Assembly (NCBI GenBank): GCA_010692635.1
Contig: JAAHGL010000006.1
Location: 1-64,000, forward strand
Direction of reading: 5' to 3'
DNA: 64,000 bases
Origin: Symploca sp. SIO2C1
GTDB lineage: Bacteria > Cyanobacteriota > Cyanobacteriia > Cyanobacteriales > Coleofasciculaceae
The notes under the pieces are model-generated. The model had not been told where the DNA came from. It worked only from the letters and a program-made list of their open reading frames with translations, and did no database searches. Made by a program: the position numbers and the translations under genes. Positions within the stretch are counted from its first letter, which is position 1; each line of letters starts with the position of its first letter. Below are positions 7,723 through 16,675 of the stretch, in pieces.

Positions 7723-8325
7723 TCAGCCATTCTGTACCATCCAAACCAGAAAGCTCAAAATTTGCTCAACTGGCGGCAGGGGATAATCATTCAGATCGAT
7801 GCTAACAGTTTGCTCTTCTAGTTTAAGAAACCGCCAAACTGTACCACTCGTCACCGTTCCGTAGATGGTTGAGATAGGTTGTTGCTTCTGTTGATTAAAG
7901 CGTTGAGCTGCTACCATCTCTGCTAAACATTGTCCCAGTGCTGGTTTAAGATCTTCTTTCTTAGCTTCCACCAAAACCACGGCAGGGGCTTTAATAAACA
8001 ACTGTTCTGGAGAGCGACTAATCAGAAAATCGACATAGCCTGTCAAATCAAACTCTGGCTGCACGCTGAACTCTTCACCGGAAAAGACGCTAATTTGTCC
8101 TTTAAGCTGACGTTTGACTTCTAGCAATACTGGGTTGATAATGCCTTCAGAACGGGCTTTTTCACTACTCACCGCGATCGCCCAAGGCAATGTTTCTTTG
8201 AGCGTATCTTTGAGCAAAGAAGTCGGATTGACCGGGGCAACCTCCGGAAGAAAGCGATCGCCTTCAATAATAGTGAGTTGAAAATCTTCTACAGCTTTAC
8301 TGAGGGTGAATTTACTATAAGGCAT
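7723..8325 (-). CDS. PD-(D/E)XK nuclease-like protein
   Basis: 200 residues. The centre reads FDLTGYVDFLISRSPEQLFIKAPAVVLVEAKKEDLKPALGQ with a D (in GYVDFL) and an E-x-K (VEAKKE) spaced as in PD-(D/E)XK folds; type I restriction R subunits have a similar N-terminal domain. It is too short to be a restriction subunit, and no methylase or specificity gene is near. Stand-alone proteins of this kind are common in filamentous cyanobacteria, often with unknown roles. The start at 8325 gives a natural MPYSKFTLSKAVE N-terminus. Confidence 0.6.
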   Translation of the reverse strand: MPYSKFTLSKAVEDFQLTIIEGDRFLPEVAPVNPTSLLKDTLKETLPWAIAVSSEKARSEGIINPVLLEVKRQLKGQISVFSGEEFSVQPEFDLTGYVDFLISRSPEQLFIKAPAVVLVEAKKEDLKPALGQCLAEMVAAQRFNQQKQQPISTIYGTVTSGTVWRFLKLEEQTVSIDLNDYPLPPVEQILSFLVWMVQNG

Positions 8326-8698
8326 AATAATTTTCCTAATTCGTTTCAGTTGCCTTTACGCTATAGTCATTGCTATTGCTGCACCTGTACCGGAAGCAAC
8401 ACGCCGGACACTCAGCCGACTTTAGAAATTACTTAGTTATAACTGCGCTAAAGCTGTAGCATAGAATGGGAAGCTCGGCAGTAAATTTTTGTCAACAACC
8501 CCTATGCGTACAGGTAGAAAGCACAAGTCTGTAATTGTCCAGACGAGAGGCGAATACAAAGCGTCGAATGTCGTCATTAAATCCAAGGCGGTAGGGGTGA
8601 ATCTATATTTGGTCATGCAGGAAAGTGGTATACTCTGCCCTGCTTTCCTCTCGCCGTTAACCCTACGAATATAACGGGAGTCTCCAGCAGGTTGAAAT
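8326..8698. other. Intergenic leader of the kinase gene
   Basis: A 373-bp stretch between divergent genes. A TATACT hexamer near 8629 could be a -10 box for the kinase, but the candidate -35 TTGGTC is only 14 bp away, so the call is weak. No repeat or small gene was recognised. Confidence 0.3.
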
Positions 8699-10075
8699 AT
8701 GAACTTGACACCAGGCACTACCATCAATAAAGGCAAATATATCCTCGACACCAAACTAGGCAATGGGGTCTTTAGTCTTACCTACCAGGCAACCAGTCAG
8801 TCTAATCAAACAGTTGTCCTCAAAACCCTGCCTGAAACTTTGTGTCAGCATCCAGATTTTGACAAATTCAGGCAGCAATTTCTCAAGTTTGTTCTGACAT
8901 TGAAGCGCTGTCAGCATCCCCATCTAGTTTCTTTACTCGACTATTTTGAAGAAGCTGGACGCCCTTACCTAGTGATGGAATATATTCCAGGGCAGACTCT
9001 AGCCCAAATTATTCAAACTCAGGTCTTATCAGAAAGGAAAGTCTTTAAGTATATTTATCAAGTTGGTGATGCTCTGAATACCTTACATCAGTTTGGCTTA
9101 CTACACCGGGATATCAAACCCCAAAACATCATTCTGCGTCAAGATAGTGACTGCGTCGTATTGTGTGAGTTGGGGATTACCTGTGAGTTGACACCAGGAG
9201 CAATGCAAACTCATGCCAGTCTTCTCTCATCTGGATATGTGCCTCCAGAACAGTATTCTCCAGAGTATAAGCGTACCAAAGCAACAGATATCTATGCCCT
9301 AGCAGCAACTTGCTACTGCTTGTTGACAGGAGCTCCTCCGTTACCAGTACCAGTAAGGAAAGTGCTGCAAGCAGGGGAGAGTGATGATCTTTTCTCCTTA
9401 AACTCTCAACAATCACCACCTAAACTCACTACAAGAGCTATTCAAGCAATTAGGTGTGCTTTGGAACTAGCACCCGAAAAACGACCCCAAACTGTAGAAG
9501 CTTGGTTTGCCTCGATTCCGCTACCGAAGAGATTAAGGAGACAGGGAGACACGGAAATAGCCAAACAAGAAGACACCCCACTACTAAAGTCAGGGTATCA
9601 TAACAAAAATAGATTGCTTTTCTCCCCTTCTACCCAGAATACAGATGAACGAAGAAACGGTTGGGGAAAAGAGTCAGTAGACACGGAGATGCGAGACGCA
9701 CCAGACACGGAGAATGGAAATGCCACCCAAAATTTCGCTTACCCCCAGAATACTTCCGCACGGGTGAGTGAAAAAAGGTGTGGTAGAAACGATAAACAGA
9801 TCCACGGACGCCGGGATGCCGGGAAGCGGAGAATTGAAATTCCACGCACCCTAAAAAAAACTAAAGCACTCAAACCTCTCCCGTTTAAGCTATCCCTGAA
9901 AAAATTGCCCTTAAAAGCACTACTCATGACTGGTGCGATCGCGGCATCAGCAGGGATAGGATTTGGCTTTGCACTACGGTTTAATAGCCCTAATACACCA
10001 GGTTCGACAATTTTGCATACAGAGCAATCCTTCCCCCCTCGCAGTGATTGGCCTGTATCAGAACCATCACTGTGA
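8699..10075 (+). CDS. Ser/Thr protein kinase with altered DFG motif
   Basis: 458 residues. A protein kinase domain covers about residues 14-275: glycine loop LGNGVF, lysine in VVLKTL, catalytic loop HRDIKPQN, and the APE-like VPPEQY followed by TDIYALAATCYCLL. The DFG aspartate is replaced: the sequence reads VVLCELGIT where relatives have VLIDFGIA. A low-complexity basic linker (about 280-400) follows, then one membrane segment (ALLMTGAIAASAGIGFGFAL) and a short tail. The linker DNA contains pieces resembling IS ends. Membrane-anchored signalling is inferred. The altered motif could reduce Mg binding or mark a pseudokinase. Confidence 0.85.
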   Translation: MNLTPGTTINKGKYILDTKLGNGVFSLTYQATSQSNQTVVLKTLPETLCQHPDFDKFRQQFLKFVLTLKRCQHPHLVSLLDYFEEAGRPYLVMEYIPGQTLAQIIQTQVLSERKVFKYIYQVGDALNTLHQFGLLHRDIKPQNIILRQDSDCVVLCELGITCELTPGAMQTHASLLSSGYVPPEQYSPEYKRTKATDIYALAATCYCLLTGAPPLPVPVRKVLQAGESDDLFSLNSQQSPPKLTTRAIQAIRCALELAPEKRPQTVEAWFASIPLPKRLRRQGDTEIAKQEDTPLLKSGYHNKNRLLFSPSTQNTDERRNGWGKESVDTEMRDAPDTENGNATQNFAYPQNTSARVSEKRCGRNDKQIHGRRDAGKRRIEIPRTLKKTKALKPLPFKLSLKKLPLKALLMTGAIAASAGIGFGFALRFNSPNTPGSTILHTEQSFPPRSDWPVSEPSL

Positions 10076-10196
10076 AACCTGATGAAGTAACAAGCTACTT
10101 GATGCATTTAAAAACCTGTGGGGTGTAGGATACGCGATCAGGCGCATTTGTAACAATTACGTTATAATCTGTTACGTATGCTAAATAATTTTATTT

Positions 10197-10523
10197 ATGA
10201 GTGATCCAGTAATTCATGCCTTTTTCCTTGGCAGAGCGATTGCTCAAGCCATCAATGAGCAAGTTCAAGATACTTTGACTAATGCTCTAAGTGAACTCGG
10301 CAAGTTTGATGCCGAACAGAGGGAGCGACTGCGGCAATTCACTGAGCAAGTGATAGCTCGGGCAGAAATGGAAGTTGAAACAACAACCGCTCAAAGCACT
10401 ATCCCTAATAATGGAGCAACTGTATCTAAACCAGTTGATTTACAAGAAACTATTGATGAACTTCGAGCGGAAATTGCCCAACTGCGCAATGAGTTAAAAC
10501 TCTACCGCGAGCAGTCTGTCTAA
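10197..10523 (+). CDS. Small conserved cyanobacterial coiled-coil protein
   Basis: 108 residues beginning [22 protein letters not shown] and continuing [21 protein letters not shown], a pattern I recall as a cyanobacterial/plastid family (DUF6825-type). The middle is a polar linker rich in Thr and Ser, and the C-terminus is a heptad-like helix ([20 protein letters not shown]). No transmembrane segment is evident. It sits between two kinase-type genes without operon overlap. Function unknown; the family name is from memory. Confidence 0.65.
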   Translation: MSDPVIHAFFLGRAIAQAINEQVQDTLTNALSELGKFDAEQRERLRQFTEQVIARAEMEVETTTAQSTIPNNGATVSKPVDLQETIDELRAEIAQLRNELKLYREQSV

Positions 10524-10561
10524 CACTTAAAAGACAGACTTTTTCATTCTTAAGGGAATTT

Positions 10562-10666
10562 CTAGTGCAGCGCAGCGCAAATAAGCCATCAGTGACAAAA
10601 GCTTAAAGAGCTTACCCTAAGAGCTTTGTTTCCTCGTGCCTTCTGCCTTCTGCCTTCTTGCACTAG
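10562..10666. repeat. MITE-like repeat, CTAGTGCA family, copy 2
   Basis: The clearest member: it begins CTAGTGCAGCGCAGC and ends CTTCTTGCACTAG, giving a perfect 8-bp inverted terminus CTAGTGCA/TGCACTAG. The interior has AAGCTTAAAGAGC and CTTCTGC-type repeats. It occupies much of the gap between the small coiled-coil gene and the UbiB-family gene. Confidence 0.75.
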
Positions 10667-10766
10667 TTTATTATCCAAATAAACTTTGTCCAAACAGCAA
10701 AAAGTATCCTCTCTCACTTTATTTTTGAAGCATTTTTTTTATTAATCTCTCCTTTGAAAAACTAAT

Positions 10767-12539
10767 TTGGTAACCCGAGTGTCTGCTCTTTCTAAAAACT
10801 CTGTCAATCCCAACCTATACAGGGAAAACTTGGTATCAATGCCACTTAACCGAGGTAAAGTCCACAAGGATAAAACTTACAGGTGGAACAGGGAAAATTA
10901 CTCCCGTAATCGCCGCTTTATAGATATTTGGTCTTTCGTTTTAACCCTGTCAACAAAGTTATGGCTTGAAGGTAAATCCTGGAGCTATCGGGGTGGCATA
11001 ACTGATGCCAAGCGTTCAGAAAGACGGAAAAAACAGGCAGTCTGGATTCGAGATACATTTTTGGAATTAGGTCCAACCTTCATCAAAGTTGGTCAACTCT
11101 TCTCCACCCGTGCTGACTTATTTCCTAGTGAGTATGTTGATGAACTTGCCAAATTACAAGATCGAGTACCTGCCTTTAGTTACGAGCAAGCTGCAACAAT
11201 TATCAAGCAAGATGTAGGTAAGCCAGTAGCCAAACTCTTTCGCAGTTTTGACCCGATTCCCCTTGCCGCTGCTAGTCTAGGACAAGTTCATAAAGCTCAA
11301 TTACCTAGTGGAGAAGAGGTAGTTGTCAAAGTACAAAGACCGGGATTAGTTCAGCTGTTTCAGATTGATTTAGCAATCCTTAAAGGCATTGCCCGTTACT
11401 TTCAAAACCATCCTGATTGGGGCAAAGGTCGAGACTGGATGGGAATCTATGAGGAATGTTGTCGCATTCTTTGGGAAGAGATTGATTATTTTAACGAAGG
11501 TCGTAATGCTGATAAGTTTCGTCGGAATTTCCGCAACTATGACTGGGTGAGAGTGCCACGAATCTACTGGCGGTATACTTCAGCACGGGTTCTAACCCTA
11601 GAATATGTTCCTGGTATTAAAATTAGTAACTACGAAGCTCTAGAAGCTGCTGGTCTGAATCGTAGCTTACTAGCAAATCTTGGGGCAAAGGCTTACCTAC
11701 ATCAGTTACTCAATGATGGTTTTTTCCATGCTGACCCCCATCCTGGCAACATTGCTGTTTCCCCTGAGAGTGCCCTGATCTTCTATGATTTCGGTATGAT
11801 GGGGCAGATTAAATCCAATGTGCGAGAGCAACTGATGGAAATGCTGTTTGGCATTGCCCAAAAAGATGGCGATCGAGTAGTTACTTCCCTAATTGAGTTG
11901 GGTGCTCTGGCACCAGTAGGGGATATGGGTCCAGTCAGGCGTTCAGTTCAGTATATGCTGGATTATTTTATGGATAAGCCTTTTGAGGAGCAATCCGTGA
12001 ATGAAATCAGCGAGGATCTCTACGAAATTGCCTACGGCCAACCTTTTCGTTTCCCTGCTACTTTCACCTTCGTCATGCGAGCTTTTTCTACCTTAGAAGG
12101 TGTGGGTAAGGGATTAGATCCAGAATTTAACTTTATGGAGGTTGCACAACCTTTTGCATTACAAGTTATGAGCAACAGCAATACTCCCGACAATCGTGAC
12201 AACCTGATCAATGAACTAGGACGCCAAGCAGTACAAGTTAGCTCTACTGCTTTGAGTTTGCCTCGCAGAATTGAAGATACAATTGATAAGTTAGAGCGAG
12301 GAGACCTGCGCGTTCGAGTGCGGTCTATCGAATCAGACCGAATCCTACGACGCATGAGCAGTTTGCAGTTGGGAACTAACTACACTTTACTGCTGAGTGC
12401 GTTCATTTTGTCAGCTACTATCCTATTAGTTAATGGTCAAGTAGTTCTGGCAGTAGTTGTTGCTTTGATGGCAGCAGCTGCAGGATTTGCCTTGATTCGG
12501 TTAGTTAGACGACTTGACCGATTTGATCGAATGCTCTAA
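10767..12539 (+). CDS. ABC1/UbiB/AarF-family atypical kinase
   Basis: 590 residues. Family hallmarks are in order: PTFIKVGQLFSTR (the KxGQ motif), PLAAASLGQVHKA (alanine-rich loop), VVKVQRP (lysine), FFHADPHPGNI (catalytic loop) and YDFGMMGQ (metal-binding DFG). Two hydrophobic helices close the protein at about residues 535-585. Members regulate quinone or prenyl-lipid metabolism in thylakoids and plastoglobules; the exact substrate cannot be told. The start is uncertain: TTG at 10767, GTG at 10779 and the ATG at codon 25 are all possible. The PP2C phosphatase 60 bp downstream on the same strand may be co-transcribed. Confidence 0.88.
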   Translation: MVTRVSALSKNSVNPNLYRENLVSMPLNRGKVHKDKTYRWNRENYSRNRRFIDIWSFVLTLSTKLWLEGKSWSYRGGITDAKRSERRKKQAVWIRDTFLELGPTFIKVGQLFSTRADLFPSEYVDELAKLQDRVPAFSYEQAATIIKQDVGKPVAKLFRSFDPIPLAAASLGQVHKAQLPSGEEVVVKVQRPGLVQLFQIDLAILKGIARYFQNHPDWGKGRDWMGIYEECCRILWEEIDYFNEGRNADKFRRNFRNYDWVRVPRIYWRYTSARVLTLEYVPGIKISNYEALEAAGLNRSLLANLGAKAYLHQLLNDGFFHADPHPGNIAVSPESALIFYDFGMMGQIKSNVREQLMEMLFGIAQKDGDRVVTSLIELGALAPVGDMGPVRRSVQYMLDYFMDKPFEEQSVNEISEDLYEIAYGQPFRFPATFTFVMRAFSTLEGVGKGLDPEFNFMEVAQPFALQVMSNSNTPDNRDNLINELGRQAVQVSSTALSLPRRIEDTIDKLERGDLRVRVRSIESDRILRRMSSLQLGTNYTLLLSAFILSATILLVNGQVVLAVVVALMAAAAGFALIRLVRRLDRFDRML

Positions 12540-12602
12540 CTAACGTAAAGTTTTTGATGTCAGCAAACAACTAGCGCACCAGAGCGCTGCCATGATAAAC
12601 GT

Positions 12603-13340
12603 ATGAAAGGTCGCTTCGCTGGTCTTACAGATCCAGGCTTACTGCGTACTGTAAACCAGGACAATTACTACATTGACCCGGATGGTCGCTTTTTTATTGT
12701 CGCCGACGGGATGGGAGGTCATGCTGGTGGACAGGAGGCTAGTCAACTGGCAACCAAGGCTATTCAGACTCATTTGGATGAGTTCTGGAAGTCGCCAACT
12801 TCTTCTTCTGAGTTACTAGAGCAAGCTATCGATAAAGCTAATGAGGCGATTATTGAAGATCAACAAGATCACCCAGAACGGGCAGATATGGGCACTACTG
12901 CCGTTGTCGTGCTCTTCCGCCAACAGCATTGTTGGTTAGGTCATGTGGGAGATTCTCGTATCTATCGCCTGAGAAATTCTGAGCTAAAGCAGATTACAGA
13001 AGATCACACTTGGGTAGCCAAGGCAATGAAAGCGGGTGACATTACTCCAGAACAGGCTCGGAGTCATCCCTGGCGTCATGTGTTATCTCAGTGTCTGGGA
13101 CGCAAGGACTTACATCAAGTCGATGTTCAATCAATAGATGTAGAATCTGGAGACCGCCTGCTTCTGTGTAGTGATGGTCTTACTGAAGAACTCTCCGATA
13201 CTTTAATTGCTGACTATCTCCAACCCGATTTAGATGAGAAAGAAGCTGCGGCTAAGCTCGTTGAAGCGGCTAAGGAGAATGGAGGTAGAGATAACATCAC
13301 CGTAGTGATTGCTGAGATTGAGCAAATGAGTAACCATTGA
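12603..13340 (+). CDS. PP2C-type protein phosphatase
   Basis: 245 residues, a full single-domain bacterial PP2C. Metal-binding and core motifs are present: [48 protein letters not shown] and GGRDNITVV. It removes phosphate from Ser/Thr residues using two or more Mn/Mg ions. It follows the UbiB-family kinase gene, and a Ser/Thr kinase lies 2.5 kb upstream, so a phospho-signalling neighbourhood is plausible but not proven. ATG at 12603 is close after AACGT with no strong Shine-Dalgarno. Confidence 0.92.
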   Translation: MKGRFAGLTDPGLLRTVNQDNYYIDPDGRFFIVADGMGGHAGGQEASQLATKAIQTHLDEFWKSPTSSSELLEQAIDKANEAIIEDQQDHPERADMGTTAVVVLFRQQHCWLGHVGDSRIYRLRNSELKQITEDHTWVAKAMKAGDITPEQARSHPWRHVLSQCLGRKDLHQVDVQSIDVESGDRLLLCSDGLTEELSDTLIADYLQPDLDEKEAAAKLVEAAKENGGRDNITVVIAEIEQMSNH

Positions 13341-13519
13341 TACTCCCCACGAATAACTTTGTGAACGAACGTTCAAAGAATTCGGGGGATTCTTAAGAGA
13401 TAAAAATCCTTAAAGGGTTAGCCAAAAACCCTCTACTCACTCACCCAAAAGCTTTAAGCTTACCTCTCAACTGCCAAAAAGGTATCTGAGCAAAGTTTTG
13501 ATTGTTGGTGCATCCGATA

Positions 13520-14380
13520 TTAATTTCTTGTCCCAGATTCAACAAAAGCTTGACTTAGAGCATCAACTACTCCGAGTTGTTTAGCCCACTTCATTAGATA
13601 ACCCCTGTCCAATTTTTCACCCTGAACTTTGAGGATACCTAAGACATCACGCCATTGTTTATCGGAGCCTGAATATTGCCTCCACCGTAGCTTATTCAAA
13701 ATGATATCTTCAGGAGAGGCAAAATAGAGTAGAGTACCTCCAAACTCAATCAACCGCCGTCGCTCGAATTTTAGTCGGTCAAATTCGTCTGTTCCGGCTA
13801 CTATCAAGTCTGCACGGCTAATAGTCTCCATATGAGTAATTTGCAGGTTTCTCATCCGACCAGATTTCAAGTCTTCAACACCAGGGACATAGAATTCATG
13901 GCTCGTGAGTACGCCACTAAGATGCTCGATATCTAGGGGAGAAATCTTGATTACCAAATCTAAATCTTGTGTTGTGCGGGGTTCACCGTAAGAGATTGCA
14001 GCGACTCCACCAGTAATGTAATAAGAAATTCCCAATTCTTCAAAAATTGGGTGAAGTTTAACTGCAAGTGAAACTGAGTCCTGAATCCACATCTGGGGGT
14101 CACTGGTTGGAATATAATCAGAGGGGCAATACTCTTGTAACCATGCAAAAGCAATCTTTTTAGCAAACTGCTGAGGGGAAAGTTCTCCAAAGTTTTGCCT
14201 GAGAGAAGATAAAGAGAGCTTCCGAGCGCTGCGGGTTAAGGAAGCTGCCATTTTTAACCGCTCAGTTGGTGTTCGCTGTCTGAGTAGGTAGAACGTCAAC
14301 AAATCTGTTTCTACAGTGGTGTCTTCTGCTTGCGGACGGTAACCGGGCTTGGTAGCGAATTTTGGTAGATATTGAATCAT
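13520..14380 (-). CDS. Nucleotidyltransferase-fold protein (AbiEii/MNT-like)
   Basis: 286 residues. The motif YYITGGVAAISYGEPRTTQDLDLVI at about residues 130-155 carries the GG and DLD elements of polymerase-beta-like nucleotidyltransferases. A later acidic residue in SRADLIVAGTDEFDRLKFERR and the helical C-terminus (PEDIILNKLRWRQYSGSDKQWRDV) fit the AbiEii/DUF6036-like group. Such proteins can be toxins of type IV systems or tRNA modifiers. The N-terminal 90 residues look like an additional helical domain. No cognate AbiEi-like antitoxin gene is adjacent, so its role is open. Confidence 0.65.
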   Translation of the reverse strand: MIQYLPKFATKPGYRPQAEDTTVETDLLTFYLLRQRTPTERLKMAASLTRSARKLSLSSLRQNFGELSPQQFAKKIAFAWLQEYCPSDYIPTSDPQMWIQDSVSLAVKLHPIFEELGISYYITGGVAAISYGEPRTTQDLDLVIKISPLDIEHLSGVLTSHEFYVPGVEDLKSGRMRNLQITHMETISRADLIVAGTDEFDRLKFERRRLIEFGGTLLYFASPEDIILNKLRWRQYSGSDKQWRDVLGILKVQGEKLDRGYLMKWAKQLGVVDALSQAFVESGTRN

Positions 14381-14404
14381 ATCTCCCCTTTTCGATAATT
14401 CAGC

Positions 14405-14674
14405 TCAGCAATTAGAAACTTCAAACGCCCATTCCTGATTACCAATTCTGATGACATTTCCGGGAGTGAGCCAAAAGGGTTGATGGGGAACAAGTTTCTG
14501 TCCATTGACAAAAGTACCATTAGAACTGCCTATATCGATTAGTTGGTAACGGATTGTACCCTGAGGATCAGGCTGCTGAAGAATTTGAGCGTGATAGCGT
14601 GAACATAAAGTATCTTCAATCACAAGACTACAGCTCGGTTCCCTACCAATAGTGAAAGGTGTTGCTGTTGACAC
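14405..14674 (-). pseudogene. FHA-domain fragment beside IS605 right end
   Basis: 89 codons encode a nearly complete FHA domain: PFTIGREPSCSLVI, then CSRYHAQI, then LIDIGSSNGTFVNGQKL and a final IRIGNQEWAFEV. FHA domains bind phosphothreonine. The frame opens with a GTG lying in the terminal bases of the IS605-type element, so the original start is lost. An SPFH-like N-terminal fragment on the same strand lies on the other side of the element (16427-16615). Both probably come from one interrupted gene. Confidence 0.7.
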
Positions 14675-14682
14675 TCCCCGGC

Positions 14683-15888
14683 CTAAAGGCGCGGGGATTC
14701 TAAGTTCTTCGTAGCCACTTGCTCTAGCAGGTTTCCACCAACTAGTGTAGAGGTAGCTACTCCCTTAGCGTTACTTCGGGGATGCCCTCCCCTAGATCTT
14801 GCTTTTTGCAAAATGTTAATTGCTGCGTTGGTATCTCGGTGGAGAATACAGCCACACTGACAGACATGAGTACGAGTAGACAAAGACTTCTTGACGACCC
14901 GTTTACACTGACTACACTCAGTAGAGGTGTACTGTGGTGGTACAGGAACAGCTAGTTTTCCCAACTTGCTAGCGAAATATTCAATCCACTGTCTGAACTG
15001 ATACCAACTAGCATCACTAATAGACTTAGCTAGACAGTGGTTCTTGAGCATATTACTAACTTTTAAGTCTTCATAGGCTACTAAGTCGTTAGACTTGCAT
15101 ACGTTACGCGCCACTCTCTTGGCGTGTTCATTCCGTTGCCTACTTACTCTTAAGTGTTTAAGAGAATATCTAGCTCTTGCTTTACAGCGTCCTGCTGAAC
15201 CTTTTTGCTTCTTATAGATGCGACGTTGAGCCTGTTTGATACCAGATTCAGCTTTCCTGAGAAATCTGGGGTTGGGCTCTTGATAACCATTTGAATCGGT
15301 ATAAAACGACTCTATACCGACATCTAACCCAATCTCATTATTAGTTGCTGACTGAATATCAGAGGACACAACATCAACAGCAAACTGACAGTAATATCCA
15401 TCAGCTCTACGTAGTAAACGTACTCGCTTGATGGATTGAATCGGATAGGTATGAATATCCCACTTGCCTAAAAGTTTCAGTTCACCAATATCTTTTTTAT
15501 CAGTAATCGTGATACGTCGCTTAGTTGGATGAAGTCTCCACCCTGAGGTTTTGTACTCAACTGAACGATTGTCTTTCTGAAACCTAGGATATCCTTTCTT
15601 TCCTGTTTTTTTAGACTTACAGTTGTCGTAAAACCGAGAAATAGCTGACCATGTCCTTTCAGCAGATGCTTGACAAGCCATTGAGTTGAGATCTTTGACA
15701 AATGTGAATTCATTGCGTAGTTCTGTTGAGTACTTGTTTAAGTCAAAACGCTTGAGATTGGCTTCTCTTGGCGCATCAATCCAATAGCGCAAACACTTGT
15801 TACGGATGAACTGAACCGTCCTGATTGCTTCATCAATAGCTCGATACTGAGCTTGTTTAGCTTTAATTTTGTACTCGATAACTAGCAT
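14683..15888 (-). CDS. tnpB: RNA-guided TnpB nuclease of IS605-type element
   Basis: 401 residues with a full RuvC-like nuclease: GLDVGIESF (first Asp), VAYEDLKVSNML (Glu) and HRDTNAAINIL (third Asp). A zinc ribbon lies between the last two: CSQCKRVVKK and CQCGC. The N-terminal helix-turn-helix-like segment starts MLVIEYKIKAKQAQYRAIDEAIR. TnpB proteins cut DNA next to a short motif using a guide RNA made from the transposon right end. The stop codon is only about 14 bp from the element end, so the guide scaffold must overlap the coding region. Catalytic residues are all present. Confidence 0.92.
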   Translation of the reverse strand: MLVIEYKIKAKQAQYRAIDEAIRTVQFIRNKCLRYWIDAPREANLKRFDLNKYSTELRNEFTFVKDLNSMACQASAERTWSAISRFYDNCKSKKTGKKGYPRFQKDNRSVEYKTSGWRLHPTKRRITITDKKDIGELKLLGKWDIHTYPIQSIKRVRLLRRADGYYCQFAVDVVSSDIQSATNNEIGLDVGIESFYTDSNGYQEPNPRFLRKAESGIKQAQRRIYKKQKGSAGRCKARARYSLKHLRVSRQRNEHAKRVARNVCKSNDLVAYEDLKVSNMLKNHCLAKSISDASWYQFRQWIEYFASKLGKLAVPVPPQYTSTECSQCKRVVKKSLSTRTHVCQCGCILHRDTNAAINILQKARSRGGHPRSNAKGVATSTLVGGNLLEQVATKNLESPRL

Positions 15889-15981
15889 TGATTCGACCCC
15901 TCAATGTGGTTGTTTACTTGCCACTATCAACATAGCACAATAGACTATAGTTGTCGATGGAATTCATTAAACAACCGGACA

Positions 15982-16392
15982 ATGACACTCAAGTCTATAA
16001 AATACAAGCATTATAACCATTCAGTGGGATTGGCCTGTGTTCATCTAGTATGGATTCCCAAAAGAAGGAAACCTGTGCTCATCGGGGATGTTGCAACGCG
16101 CTGTCGAGAAATATTTTATGAATTGGCTATTGAGAAAAAATGGGAAATTAAAGCTCTAGAAATCGCACCAGACCATATTCATCTATTTGTGTGTCATCAA
16201 CCTAACCATGCCATTAGTCAGGTCGTACAAGCCTTCAAAGGACGCTCATCGTGCTATCTTAGACGAGAATTCCCTCATCTGCTGAAGCTTCCGAGTTTAT
16301 GGACTCGCTCATACTTTCACACAACCGCAGGCAGTGTCAGTTCCAAAGTCATCATGGAGTACATTAATGACCCTAATCATAATACTCATTGA
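15982..16392 (+). CDS. tnpA: IS200/IS605 Y1 transposase TnpA
   Basis: About 136 residues from the ATG at 15982 (MTLKSIKYKHYNHS). The HUH motif is seen as DHIHLFV, and the catalytic tyrosine as VIMEYINDP near the C-terminus. The core VHLVWIPKRRKPVL is typical of the family. It moves single-stranded DNA by a peel-and-paste mechanism. It is transcribed away from tnpB, the arrangement of classical IS605. An upstream in-frame ATG at 15904 would add 26 untypical residues and was not chosen. Confidence 0.9.
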   Translation: MTLKSIKYKHYNHSVGLACVHLVWIPKRRKPVLIGDVATRCREIFYELAIEKKWEIKALEIAPDHIHLFVCHQPNHAISQVVQAFKGRSSCYLRREFPHLLKLPSLWTRSYFHTTAGSVSSKVIMEYINDPNHNTH

Positions 16393-16615
16393 TGAAGACG
16401 GCGCTTAAAAGCGCTACCTTGCCTTCATCAATTAATTGACATTGCTCTAGTAAGGGAATGGCAAAGCTAAAATGACATCCTGGGGTCAATTCCCGCAGTA
16501 GCCGACCATTTTTAACTAATAAACCTGCATAACCTGCTTCAATAAAGTCCATACTCCACCCAACCCAACGTTCCGGGGTTAACGTTTGGATGAGGGGGGA
16601 AGAGTTGCTAGACAT
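16373..16615 (-). pseudogene. SPFH/stomatin-like N-terminal fragment cut by IS605
   Basis: The frame from 16615 encodes about 63 native residues (WVGWSMDFIEAGYAGLLVKNGRL, then RELTPGCHFSFAIPLLEQCQL), then runs into the left end of the IS605-type element near 16426. The pattern GLLV.NGRL.RELTPG.HFSFA.P resembles the start of stomatin/SPFH proteins. The FHA fragment across the element is on the same strand. An SPFH-FHA fusion gene interrupted by the IS, with loss of the SPFH middle, explains both. This is inference; the fragment is clearly truncated. Confidence 0.5.
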
Positions 16616-16675
16616 TAGATTTTTTTAGGGGACTATATTAGCTTAACAGCGACAAGCTCTGAAGAAACGCTGAAA

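Larger units (their letters stand above)
14669..16426 (-). mobile_element. IS605-type insertion sequence (tnpB and tnpA divergent)
   Basis: A Y1 transposase and a TnpB gene diverge from the middle. The right end next to tnpB has the hairpin CCCCGGCCTAAAGGCGCGGGG followed on the element strand by AGTGTCAA. The left end lies beside a TTGAT pentamer (minus strand, 16431-16427) and has a subterminal hairpin around GCGCTTTTAAGCGC. TTGAT is the known target and transposon-adjacent motif of the related ISDra2. Ends are inferred to within a few bases. Both genes look intact, so it may be active. Confidence 0.75.

Noticed and set aside
7723-8325. Type I restriction system
   Set aside because: The protein is a 200-residue nuclease-like domain alone; no methylase, specificity or helicase gene is near.
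8437-8763. Minus-strand gene before the kinase
   Set aside because: It overlaps the kinase start and has no ribosome binding site or family pattern; treated as a shadow.
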